DNA of 36,751 bases from contig CAYNTO010000028.1 of assembly GCA_964400355.1 (NCBI GenBank), positions 1 through 36,751 on the forward strand. Reading direction: 5' to 3'. The position numbers and the translations under genes are program-made. Source of the DNA: JACKAL01 sp964400355. GTDB taxonomy: Bacteria; Bdellovibrionota; Bdellovibrionia; Bdellovibrionales; JAGQZY01. The notes beneath the pieces are model-generated. The model searched no databases and was not told the DNA's origin. It saw only the letters and a program-made list of their open reading frames with translations. Below, in pieces: positions 1-7,305 of the stretch (the stretch's first letter is position 1; each line of letters begins with the position of its first letter).

Positions 1-55
1 CGCTCTATGCGATGTCGCACAACCTGCGCTTATCAACAGCGTAGGGGGCCAGTTT

Positions 56-1642
56 CTAAAAGTATCCGAACAGGTATTTAAAAACCCGATAGACTTCAGG
101 ATCCAAAGTATTGTGATAAAAAATGCGCGCGGTGTTTTTTAGCAGCTTTTGGCGGTGAAAAAACGAGTTGCGAAATTCTGAGCGTCCCGTCTCGTGATAC
201 AAATGGTACACCGGCACATTGTGAAAATGAAACTTTGCTCCACGCCGCAAGAGTTGCAAGCCCAAATCGGTGTCTTCAAAACCATAAAAACAGTATGTCT
301 TGCGAAACCAACCCGCCTCTTTGAACAGGGATTTTTTGAGTGAAAGAGCGTACGTGCACGTGTACTTCCAATAATCATGAAGCGCCGGCCAACTGTCGCT
401 GGCTGCGTTTTGGTAGAATCGCTCCCAATAACCACCCTCCGCGATGAAACAATCGCGCTGCTTATTGACGTCGAGGTAGTTCACGGTGAAAGAGGGCACC
501 TCTTTTTTTAAATAATCCCGGCGCCACTGAACCACATCGTGGGTCGTGTGCAAACGCAGAATATCGGCAATGTAATGCTGAGGCACGATGATGTCGGCGT
601 CGAGAAACGCCAAAATCTTTGCACGTGAATGTTTCACGCCTAGGTTGCGCGCGAGACCCGCGCGAAACTGGCTATCGCCCATTTGGCGCTTTTGGAATCG
701 TGGATAATAGATATATGTAAACGGAAAGCGATAAGCCTTGTACGCCTGCAATATCAGCTCACTGGTGTGATCTGAACTCCCATCATCGACCACCACAACT
801 TCGAAATGAGCGGGATCCGCGGATTGTTGATTGAGATGGCGAAGCGTATTGAGCACATACTCGCCGTTGTTGTAGGCTGGGATAATCACCGAAACTTGAG
901 GAGTCGCTTCTTGAAACGTTTGGAGGACGGGACGCACCTGGCTTTCGATGTCTGTCCTCTTATCAATTCGCGGTTCGTGCACATCCATGCCAAAAATTCC
1001 GCGCGCAATGAAGTCGGCGTGGAGCTGGCTCAGCTCCGCTAATTTTTCACGAATTTGCCGCGGTTTAAATATTTTTTTATTCGTTCCCCAATAGGGAAAG
1101 TACAAAAAAAGCCGCTCGTACCATGCACTTGGAATCTGCCGAAGTTGTTTCCAGATCGCGGCGTCCTTGATACCGGGGAGAATAAAGCGCACCTCACCCG
1201 CGGCGCACAGTTCTGCGAGCAGATCCCTATCCGCAGGCATCTCATCCAATATGATATCTACCGAAAAGGCCACTTGAGAGCGCAGTGAACGCCAACTCGC
1301 CGCCGAAAACAGGAGGCCCGATGCTGAGAGTTGTAGCACTATGGACAGCGGCGATCGAGCGGTTCGGGCAAAAAGCTCATCCACTTTTGCGTGATCGAGC
1401 GTATTTTCGCTAAATACAATCACCTGATACTCACTGGAAACCGCTTTACGAAGAGCACGGTCGAACTCCGCGAGTGTGATTTCTGAATCACGGAGTGCGC
1501 CGCACAGGGACAGCCAATCTGCATTGTAGCCCTTCGACGTTGTCGAAGTCGCAATGTGGTAATGCCGCTGATTCACGCCGGTTGACACCCTGTACCTCAG
1601 TTCGTATTTTGGTCCCATGCCCATGCTGCCGCTGTCGATCAT
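56..1642 (-). CDS. Two-domain protein with C-terminal GT2 glycosyltransferase
   Basis: The protein has 528 residues. Residues about 250-500 are a family 2 glycosyltransferase of the GT-A fold: VSVIIPAYNN opens the nucleotide-binding strand, VVDDGSSDHT follows near 285, the metal-binding DxD is FLDAD near 346, and GFEDTDLG near 454 is the usual acidic acceptor-side motif. It should transfer a sugar from a nucleotide donor at the cytoplasmic face of the membrane; donor and acceptor are unknown. Residues 1-245 are a separate region with alternating beta strands and helices, resembling a beta/alpha barrel, which I cannot assign. No signal peptide or membrane helix is evident. The start is uncertain: Met codons at 1642, 1624 and 1618 are all possible, no ribosome site is clear, and the first overlaps the divergent neighbour. 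The downstream end of the gene lies 55 bp from the window edge. Confidence 0.85.
   Translation of the reverse strand: MIDSGSMGMGPKYELRYRVSTGVNQRHYHIATSTTSKGYNADWLSLCGALRDSEITLAEFDRALRKAVSSEYQVIVFSENTLDHAKVDELFARTARSPLSIVLQLSASGLLFSAASWRSLRSQVAFSVDIILDEMPADRDLLAELCAAGEVRFILPGIKDAAIWKQLRQIPSAWYERLFLYFPYWGTNKKIFKPRQIREKLAELSQLHADFIARGIFGMDVHEPRIDKRTDIESQVRPVLQTFQEATPQVSVIIPAYNNGEYVLNTLRHLNQQSADPAHFEVVVVDDGSSDHTSELILQAYKAYRFPFTYIYYPRFQKRQMGDSQFRAGLARNLGVKHSRAKILAFLDADIIVPQHYIADILRLHTTHDVVQWRRDYLKKEVPSFTVNYLDVNKQRDCFIAEGGYWERFYQNAASDSWPALHDYWKYTCTYALSLKKSLFKEAGWFRKTYCFYGFEDTDLGLQLLRRGAKFHFHNVPVYHLYHETGRSEFRNSFFHRQKLLKNTARIFYHNTLDPEVYRVFKYLFGYF
1582..1610 (+). promoter_or_regulatory. Sigma70-like promoter for the 701-residue glycosyltransferase, leaderless type
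   Basis: A perfect -35 TTGACA at 1582-1587 is followed after exactly 17 bp by TATTTT at 1605-1610. The -10 box ends 6 nt before the ATG at 1617, so transcription should begin at or within a base or two of the start codon. No Shine-Dalgarno sequence precedes either ATG. The promoter lies inside the first codons of the divergent glycosyltransferase gene. Confidence 0.6.
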
Positions 1643-3722
1643 TATTCCTACAAATGCTACACGTATACCATGGCCGCTTCTTCATTCTATAAAGGATCAA
1701 ACTTTAGATAGCAACTCGTACGAAATAATTCTGGTGTTCAATGGAAATCAAAAGCCAGCCAACACACTGCCGATGACCAATGCTCACATGCTGTATTCAC
1801 CTGTAAAGGGCGTCAATCACGCGCGCAATTTAGGCATCGTCCATGCACGTGGTGAGGTTCTACTGTTTTTAGATGACGACTGCCGTCTCCCTCATACCCA
1901 TTACTTGCAAACCGTCATAGAGCTGCACGCTCTCCACCCCCACCAAGTTTCCATGGGTGGCACCTACAAACTTCCGAAAAAATCGTCGTGGTTTGCACGC
2001 GCCTATCATTACAATCAGCAAAACTGGCTCGCCTCTCAAAAGTGCGGAAGCGATCGCAGCCGCGTATTGTTGGGCGGCAATGCCTCTTACAAAAAGACTG
2101 TTTTTCAAAAAGATCTGCGTTTCTCGCCTGGGATAAAGTATGGTGGCAGCGAAACGCCACTCAATAACCAGATCTTTCAAACCCACGGCGCACATCATTT
2201 CTATCCGTCTCTCACACTGGAGCATGCCTCTCACCTCACGCCATGGACGTTTGTAAAAAAAGCTTACCTTCAAGGCAAAGGTTCTGCCTTTCAAAAAAAA
2301 TTTTACAGTTCGGGCCCAATGGAATGGCATGCGCCAGCAGGGGCTCCGCCCTTCCCGGTGCGTCTGCTTTTATGGCTCTATGACATATGCTTTATGATCG
2401 GATACCGCACGTCCATTTATGAACGGCGCCACTGGATCACATCTTTTTTCGAGGAAGTCACTAAGCGCCTGATATCGCCGTGGCAACCCGTGTTTACCGA
2501 TATCCGTGCCGCTCGAGATTTGGCGTTTTCGAAACCTCTTTTATCGCTGACACACATGTCGTCTGCGGATTCTGCCCAAATTGTGCGAATCGGAGCTAGC
2601 GAGTCGTTGTTCAAAAAACTCAAACAGCTCACAGAAAAAGACCTTTTGGAAAAATCCATCGCCCTACCACTTTTGGGATCGGCAGATGCACTTTACCGAG
2701 ACCTACAAAAGATCCAGCGCTATTTTGGGCGCGCTCCCGAAACTTTTAACTTTGCCAACATCCACCGTACCCCCGCCAAACTTGTCACTCACAATGTTGG
2801 CGATTTTGTTTTTGTGTTTAGTCCTGAGTTTTCTTCAAACTATGAGTCATGGGACCGCGATCGCGTGGAACTTTCTTCCCTCAAGGCGCAGGTAGTTTAT
2901 TTGTTTTCACAGCCGCAGGACATCAATAAAACAATTTGGCCCCATAAACTCCACCCGAGTTTTTTTCCTCTCGATGGAATGGCCGTTCGCACGTCGGTTT
3001 GGATCGACTACATTACCTCAAACGCAGATCCTCTCAATCATTTTAGCTGGAGTGCGTACGCAAATGCTCACATCTCCCCCCCGCAACATCTGCCGCTCAA
3101 AGTGGGTCACGCGCAAAATATAAAAACCTTGCAGTCTCATGCACGCACTCACTTTTTTAATTTTCCCACACGCGAATTTTATCGGGACAACATGGTCCTC
3201 CTCGGAAATAGCTGCCGGCGCCGTTCGATCCTGCTGAAATTTTTTCTTTTGATGAGATCTGTAAGCGATCGCTTGCCAGAGGGTTGGATTGCAACGACCA
3301 TGCGAGCATCAAAGCATCTGCTCAGCCGCGTTCATCATTGGCAACTGGAAGCGCAAGAGACGTCGTCGCTCGCCTACAAATGGACCGCCTATGCTTTACA
3401 TCGCACTTATTGGTTTCTGCACAAAACATTTTGGGTCGCCAACGAAGTCTATTGGTTCTTTTACAAAATCGTCACCTTTGCGGTAGCACAAATTGTATGG
3501 CGCAGTTTCGATGCTTTGATGTTTCTGTACCTAAAACTCAACAACCTGTATTGGCGAATGCACGTTTTGTGTATTGGGCCGGCTTTGGGCTTTTTAGTTT
3601 CATTGTTTGACGAGCCCGCGTCTATCAAACAATTGCCGCCTCGCGAACGCTTTAAACAACGTACACTGCTGTTTATGCGAAAATGGGCCTGGCTATTTTT
3701 GCGTGGAGCGCGCCTGCGATGA
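1617..3722 (+). CDS. GT2 glycosyltransferase with long C-terminal extension and aromatic heptad helix
   Basis: The protein has 701 residues. The first 240 or so are a GT2 domain: LSIIIPTN at the start, ARNLG at 69-73 and the metal-binding FLDDDC at 84-89, then LLGGNASYKK. It is clearly paralogous to the next gene, which shares ARNL, FLDDDC and a similar spacing of motifs, but that protein stops after the GT2 domain. Here about 450 more residues follow. Residues 290-560 form a soluble-looking region I do not recognise. From about 587 there is a strongly aromatic helical stretch with YW, FW and YW at 598, 605 and 612 (7-residue spacing) and another YW at 645. The tail is basic. The start could be ATG 1617 or ATG 1623. 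The stop overlaps the next gene's ATG (ATGA), so the two are translationally coupled. Confidence 0.85.
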   Translation: MPMLPLSIIIPTNATRIPWPLLHSIKDQTLDSNSYEIILVFNGNQKPANTLPMTNAHMLYSPVKGVNHARNLGIVHARGEVLLFLDDDCRLPHTHYLQTVIELHALHPHQVSMGGTYKLPKKSSWFARAYHYNQQNWLASQKCGSDRSRVLLGGNASYKKTVFQKDLRFSPGIKYGGSETPLNNQIFQTHGAHHFYPSLTLEHASHLTPWTFVKKAYLQGKGSAFQKKFYSSGPMEWHAPAGAPPFPVRLLLWLYDICFMIGYRTSIYERRHWITSFFEEVTKRLISPWQPVFTDIRAARDLAFSKPLLSLTHMSSADSAQIVRIGASESLFKKLKQLTEKDLLEKSIALPLLGSADALYRDLQKIQRYFGRAPETFNFANIHRTPAKLVTHNVGDFVFVFSPEFSSNYESWDRDRVELSSLKAQVVYLFSQPQDINKTIWPHKLHPSFFPLDGMAVRTSVWIDYITSNADPLNHFSWSAYANAHISPPQHLPLKVGHAQNIKTLQSHARTHFFNFPTREFYRDNMVLLGNSCRRRSILLKFFLLMRSVSDRLPEGWIATTMRASKHLLSRVHHWQLEAQETSSLAYKWTAYALHRTYWFLHKTFWVANEVYWFFYKIVTFAVAQIVWRSFDALMFLYLKLNNLYWRMHVLCIGPALGFLVSLFDEPASIKQLPPRERFKQRTLLFMRKWAWLFLRGARLR

Positions 3723-4609
3723 TGTATTCCATAATAGTTCCCACAACCGGTAGCTCCCGGGATCTTCGGCGCCTATTCACCGCGCTTGCCAACCAAGATT
3801 TCACAAGCGATAGCGAAGTCCTCCTCGTTGTTACAGGAGTGAAAGAGCTCTGCGAGTTTCAGAATAATCTTCCTCCACTCCCAGGCCACTTCAATGTTCA
3901 TATTATTAATTGTCCACAGCCTGGAATTGCAGTGGCCCGCAATTTAGCTTTGCAATTTGCACGCGGCCGCTACTTGATGTTTCTCGACGACGATTGTTCG
4001 TTGCCACAGAGCGGATACCTCACCGCACTCACCCACTATTTAGAGTCACAGCAGCACCCGCAATCTTCCATTGGTATTGCGGGTGAGTACCTCTCCCACA
4101 AAAACACCACCTCGCTGGCGTCTCAATTTTACAATTACCTCAGTAACCTTTGGCTGATGAGCTATCTCAAAGAAGACAGCACAGTGAGCGTCTCCCTAGG
4201 CGGATGCGCGGTGATTCCTCGAATGGCGGTCATTTCTTCTTGTGCGCGCTTCAATGAACACTCCGGTAAGGCGGCCGAAGAGTATGAGTTCTACAAACAA
4301 TTGTGCGCGAGCGGAACAACTGTTCAATTTTCTCAGCGCTTCAGCGTCTATCACAATCCGGAATGCACTTGGAAATCTCTTGTGAACAAAGCATGGAACC
4401 ATGGCCGAGCTTTGTCTCATTATCCGGCAGGCCGCGAGCAGCACCGCTGGCGCGCCTACCAGCAAAGCTTTAAGGCTCGTCCACTAACAAGTCTATTTTT
4501 CCTGCCTCTGCTCTTCGCCTTTGTTTTGTGTGGGCGCCTGTCGTTAAATGCGAAACGTATTGAATCGCTTTTCGGAGCCACTCAAAGGCCATACCTAAAG
4601 CGTAGCTAA
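3719..4609 (+). CDS. GT2 glycosyltransferase, paralogue of the preceding gene
   Basis: The protein has 296 residues. YSIIVPTTGS begins the GT-A fold, ARNLA is at 73-77 and FLDDDC at 88-93, followed by SLGGCAVI and an acidic AAEEYEF motif in the acceptor half. A hydrophobic segment near the C-terminus (SLFFLPLLFAFVL) probably anchors it to the membrane. I chose ATG 3719 because it overlaps the upstream stop codon as ATGA; an in-frame ATG at 3683 would start before the conserved strand and overlap the upstream gene by 40 nt. The last 140 nt overlap, tail-to-tail, the 3' end of the minus-strand glycosyltransferase. It probably acts with its paralogue on the same surface glycan; substrate unknown. 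Confidence 0.85.
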   Translation: MMYSIIVPTTGSSRDLRRLFTALANQDFTSDSEVLLVVTGVKELCEFQNNLPPLPGHFNVHIINCPQPGIAVARNLALQFARGRYLMFLDDDCSLPQSGYLTALTHYLESQQHPQSSIGIAGEYLSHKNTTSLASQFYNYLSNLWLMSYLKEDSTVSVSLGGCAVIPRMAVISSCARFNEHSGKAAEEYEFYKQLCASGTTVQFSQRFSVYHNPECTWKSLVNKAWNHGRALSHYPAGREQHRWRAYQQSFKARPLTSLFFLPLLFAFVLCGRLSLNAKRIESLFGATQRPYLKRS

Positions 4610-5501
4610 AGTGCGTGGCCAATAAAAGTTGTAGCACTCTAAAAACAGAACCCTTCCACCCATAGATAATTGCAATTGTGAGTACTGCGGCAAGGTAACT
4701 GATTGCAACCCAAGGAAATTGCACAACACCACTCATCACCATTACTAGCAAAAACATCAGTGGCAAAACCAAAATACGGTCCGAATAAACACCATTCTGC
4801 GCCGCCACCTGCACGCGACCGCGACCGTAGACAAATATTTTTCGCGCCCATGCACTAGCATTGTCTGGGAGATAATGGCCGATGGGCATAGCCGCGATCA
4901 TCTGCAACTTTTTGCCACTCGCGCGCAATCGATGACTCAAATCCAGGTCTTCGCCGACACGAAAAAATGCGCCGGAGAATCCTCCGACCATCTGCACATC
5001 GATTTTCCGGTAAATAACATTGGCGGTAGGAATGTGAGCAACCAGCGCCACACCATCTTTGAACGAAAGTTGGGGTAAGGAGAAGTGACCAAACGGAGAC
5101 GCAAAAAGAGCATCGTAGTGATTTTTCCATCGACCGGCCGAATGCCAGGGCCCCCCGAAGGCCGCCACGTCGCTCTTTATACTGCAGCAGCTTTCGAAAA
5201 CCACACGGAGCCACGTTTGAGAAATTTCGCAGTCTCCATCGATAAATCCCACCCATTCGTAGCGAGCGGCCTCGACAACATCTTGACGAGCCTCACCCAT
5301 ATTGTTGGTGGAGCGATGCCATAGATCAAACCCATAGAGTTGCTGTAGGTTTCTTAAGCCATCTGCAGTCAAATCGGTGGACGCATTGTCCACGATACAG
5401 ATCTGAATCGCCGGTTGCGAGTCGCGAAGAACAACAAGATTCCGCTCCAGCAAAGATAGGTGCTTTTCTTCATTGTAAAGCACAATGCCTATGGTTATCA
5501 T
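4470..5501 (-). CDS. Membrane-anchored GT2 glycosyltransferase
   Basis: The protein has 343 residues. It starts directly at the first strand (MITIGIVLYNEE), with VDNAST at 37-42, the metal-binding FIDGDCE at 86-92, GEDLDLSHR at 183-191, and YGRGR near 225, the usual order for a polymer-type or lipid-linked GT2. Two to three membrane helices follow (about 245-310), then THFSYALGMAFEW, like the tail of many membrane-associated family 2 enzymes, and a basic C-terminus. No Shine-Dalgarno site is present; a promoter ends 7 nt before the ATG. The last 46 codons overlap the end of the plus-strand glycosyltransferase. It faces away from the membrane-protein gene at 5531 with only 29 bp between start codons. 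Confidence 0.88.
   Translation of the reverse strand: MITIGIVLYNEEKHLSLLERNLVVLRDSQPAIQICIVDNASTDLTADGLRNLQQLYGFDLWHRSTNNMGEARQDVVEAARYEWVGFIDGDCEISQTWLRVVFESCCSIKSDVAAFGGPWHSAGRWKNHYDALFASPFGHFSLPQLSFKDGVALVAHIPTANVIYRKIDVQMVGGFSGAFFRVGEDLDLSHRLRASGKKLQMIAAMPIGHYLPDNASAWARKIFVYGRGRVQVAAQNGVYSDRILVLPLMFLLVMVMSGVVQFPWVAISYLAAVLTIAIIYGWKGSVFRVLQLLLATHFSYALGMAFEWLRKAIQYVSHLTTGAHTKQRRRAEAGKIDLLVDEP
5473..5501 (+). promoter_or_regulatory. Probable promoter of the GT-C-like membrane protein
   Basis: TTGTAA at 5473-5478 and TATCAT at 5496-5501 are 17 bp apart; the -10 box matches consensus at five of six positions. The expected transcript would start near 5508, giving about 23 nt of leader without a clear ribosome site. 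The promoter lies inside the first codons of the minus-strand glycosyltransferase, so the two promoters face each other and overlap the opposing genes. Confidence 0.4.
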
Positions 5502-5508
5502 TTGATTA

Positions 5509-5537
5509 GATATATTTCCGAATCCGCTTTATGACAA
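5509..5537 (-). promoter_or_regulatory. Promoter of the 343-residue glycosyltransferase, leaderless type
   Basis: On the minus strand TTGTCA (5537-5532) is separated by 17 bp from TATATC (5514-5509), which ends 7 nt before the ATG at 5501. The -35 matches consensus at five of six positions. The -35 box lies within the first codons of the divergent gene at 5531. With no ribosome site upstream, a leaderless transcript is expected. Confidence 0.5.
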
Positions 5538-7252
5538 AATATAAATTCAATATTGAGCACACCTATTATGCCATTTTGGCCACGTTCCTTGCGGCAAGCT
5601 TTTGTCACTTGGCGTTGGTGTGTTACTACGCCGATTCGGAAATTTGGCTTTTAACGCTCTCCCAGCAAACGTTCTCCAATGTGCATTTGTCGTCCATACT
5701 CTATAAATGGAGCTTTCATGCTCTCACGTACCTTTTTTCGCACTTCGCCCCCACAGAGCTCGCGGTGTATTCCTACGCACGAACCGGATGGATGGTCTTA
5801 GCACTTTGTGCACAATTGGCCACAGCTTACGCCTTTAGCTCTTTTGCTGGTAACAGAAAATTATTCTTGCCACTTTTTATTACGGTGATGTCTTTTAGCG
5901 CATTTTACAATCAAGGTTTTCGCATTCGCGGCGACGTTTTGAGTTTGTTTGTCCACATGGGCATTATGGTTCTTTTTTTCCACCTTAAACAGAAGCGCAT
6001 TACTTATCTTCACTATCTGTTGCTATTGATCCTCAACTTGGCGTTGGTCCTCTCCACACCCAAGTCGGTGTATCTTTACGTGGCCCAATTCGCATTCGCA
6101 ATCTCCATGGTGTTTTACTTAAAACTGAACCGCCGCTTTTACAATTTTATTTGGATCTCTCACATCCTCCCCATTGTACTGGCTCTTGGCGCCGCAACGC
6201 TGTCGTACTTGGTGGGAGATCCGTTGCATTTGATGGCGGCTGTGCATGAGGCCATCGATTACTACCTAAAAACTTTCGACACGTCCTTCACGAACGCTGT
6301 TTTCTTTTCGCTCAACGACTTTTCTCATGTCATTAAAGCTTTCGTAAAGAGTCAGGTGCACGCGTTGACGTTCCTGGTTGGCGTGGGCGTCTACCTGTAT
6401 AGTTCTTACCGTTCCAAACAAATTACAATTTACACCTGCCTCAACGTTTATTTCGGTGTGCTGTTTTTATTTATAATGCTTCACAATCAAAAACTTCCGT
6501 TTTTCATCGGCACTTATGGAACGCCGTTAATCGCCTACACTTATCTTCTCTCTTACAATTTTTTTGCCGCGCGATTAAAGCGCCACACTCACCTTGCAAA
6601 CATTATTGTTTTAGGGGCCATGGTGTTTTATGCGATTCTCGATCTGGGTTTGAATCTGCGTCTCAATGACAATCTCGGCCAACAGATCGCCATAGAAATA
6701 TTCGACGATTACGTTAAAAAACATCCCGGCACCACGTACTATGACACTATTGGTATTCTTCCTCGAAAGAATACCATATTTTTATTTGTTGGTCCTGGTG
6801 AGGAATCGCGCAAACAGACAATCATTCAGGATCTCCACCGCGAAGATCCCACTGTTATTTTGTACACTTTTAAATTTAATTATTTAGAGCCGGATATTCG
6901 CCACTATCTGCTAAAACATCGTGTTCAGGTCAGCACCAACGTTTGGGTCCACGGTGAACATTTCCAACTGGTCAAAGACCCTCAGCCATTCGAAAAAATC
7001 ATTATGTTACGCGAGCGACCACACTGGCACATACATGCTCCTCCTCAAAAATTCATTTTTGAATTTAAATCAGGCACGCCCATCGATAAAGAAGTGATTT
7101 ATCTCAAAAATGGTATCGAAACGAAACACTTAGAAGACGCCGATAGCTTTGCTCTGCCCCGAAAATATATCGACTTTTTCCAGACCAACGTGGAGCCGAT
7201 TTACTTTTTGCAGATACCCTACAATCTGTTTCGATATGATACGGAATTTTAA
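5531..7252 (+). CDS. Polytopic membrane protein, possible GT-C glycosyltransferase
   Basis: The protein has 573 residues with roughly ten hydrophobic helices in residues 12-380 and a soluble C-terminal part of about 190 residues. The first extracytoplasmic loop carries acidic residues (YYADSEIW) directly after helix one, and a second charged motif RIRGDVLSLF follows helix three or four. That layout matches GT-C enzymes (PMT/ArnT class), which use polyprenyl-phosphate sugars at the periplasmic face and have a catalytic acidic residue in loop one. I cannot name a family, so the enzymatic role is inference from topology and from the neighbouring GT2 genes. It is transcribed towards the pseudopilin gene, 53 bp away. 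No Shine-Dalgarno site precedes the ATG. Confidence 0.8.
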   Translation: MTKYKFNIEHTYYAILATFLAASFCHLALVCYYADSEIWLLTLSQQTFSNVHLSSILYKWSFHALTYLFSHFAPTELAVYSYARTGWMVLALCAQLATAYAFSSFAGNRKLFLPLFITVMSFSAFYNQGFRIRGDVLSLFVHMGIMVLFFHLKQKRITYLHYLLLLILNLALVLSTPKSVYLYVAQFAFAISMVFYLKLNRRFYNFIWISHILPIVLALGAATLSYLVGDPLHLMAAVHEAIDYYLKTFDTSFTNAVFFSLNDFSHVIKAFVKSQVHALTFLVGVGVYLYSSYRSKQITIYTCLNVYFGVLFLFIMLHNQKLPFFIGTYGTPLIAYTYLLSYNFFAARLKRHTHLANIIVLGAMVFYAILDLGLNLRLNDNLGQQIAIEIFDDYVKKHPGTTYYDTIGILPRKNTIFLFVGPGEESRKQTIIQDLHREDPTVILYTFKFNYLEPDIRHYLLKHRVQVSTNVWVHGEHFQLVKDPQPFEKIIMLRERPHWHIHAPPQKFIFEFKSGTPIDKEVIYLKNGIETKHLEDADSFALPRKYIDFFQTNVEPIYFLQIPYNLFRYDTEF

Positions 7253-7305
7253 CGAATACCGGTCAGAATCTTTCACTTTATATTAAAAATTCCGATAAGT
7301 TAATC

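Noticed and set aside
3..44. Open plus-strand frame from the window edge ending in TAG at 44, a possible gene tail
   Set aside because: Only 13 codons are visible and no family feature can be recognised.
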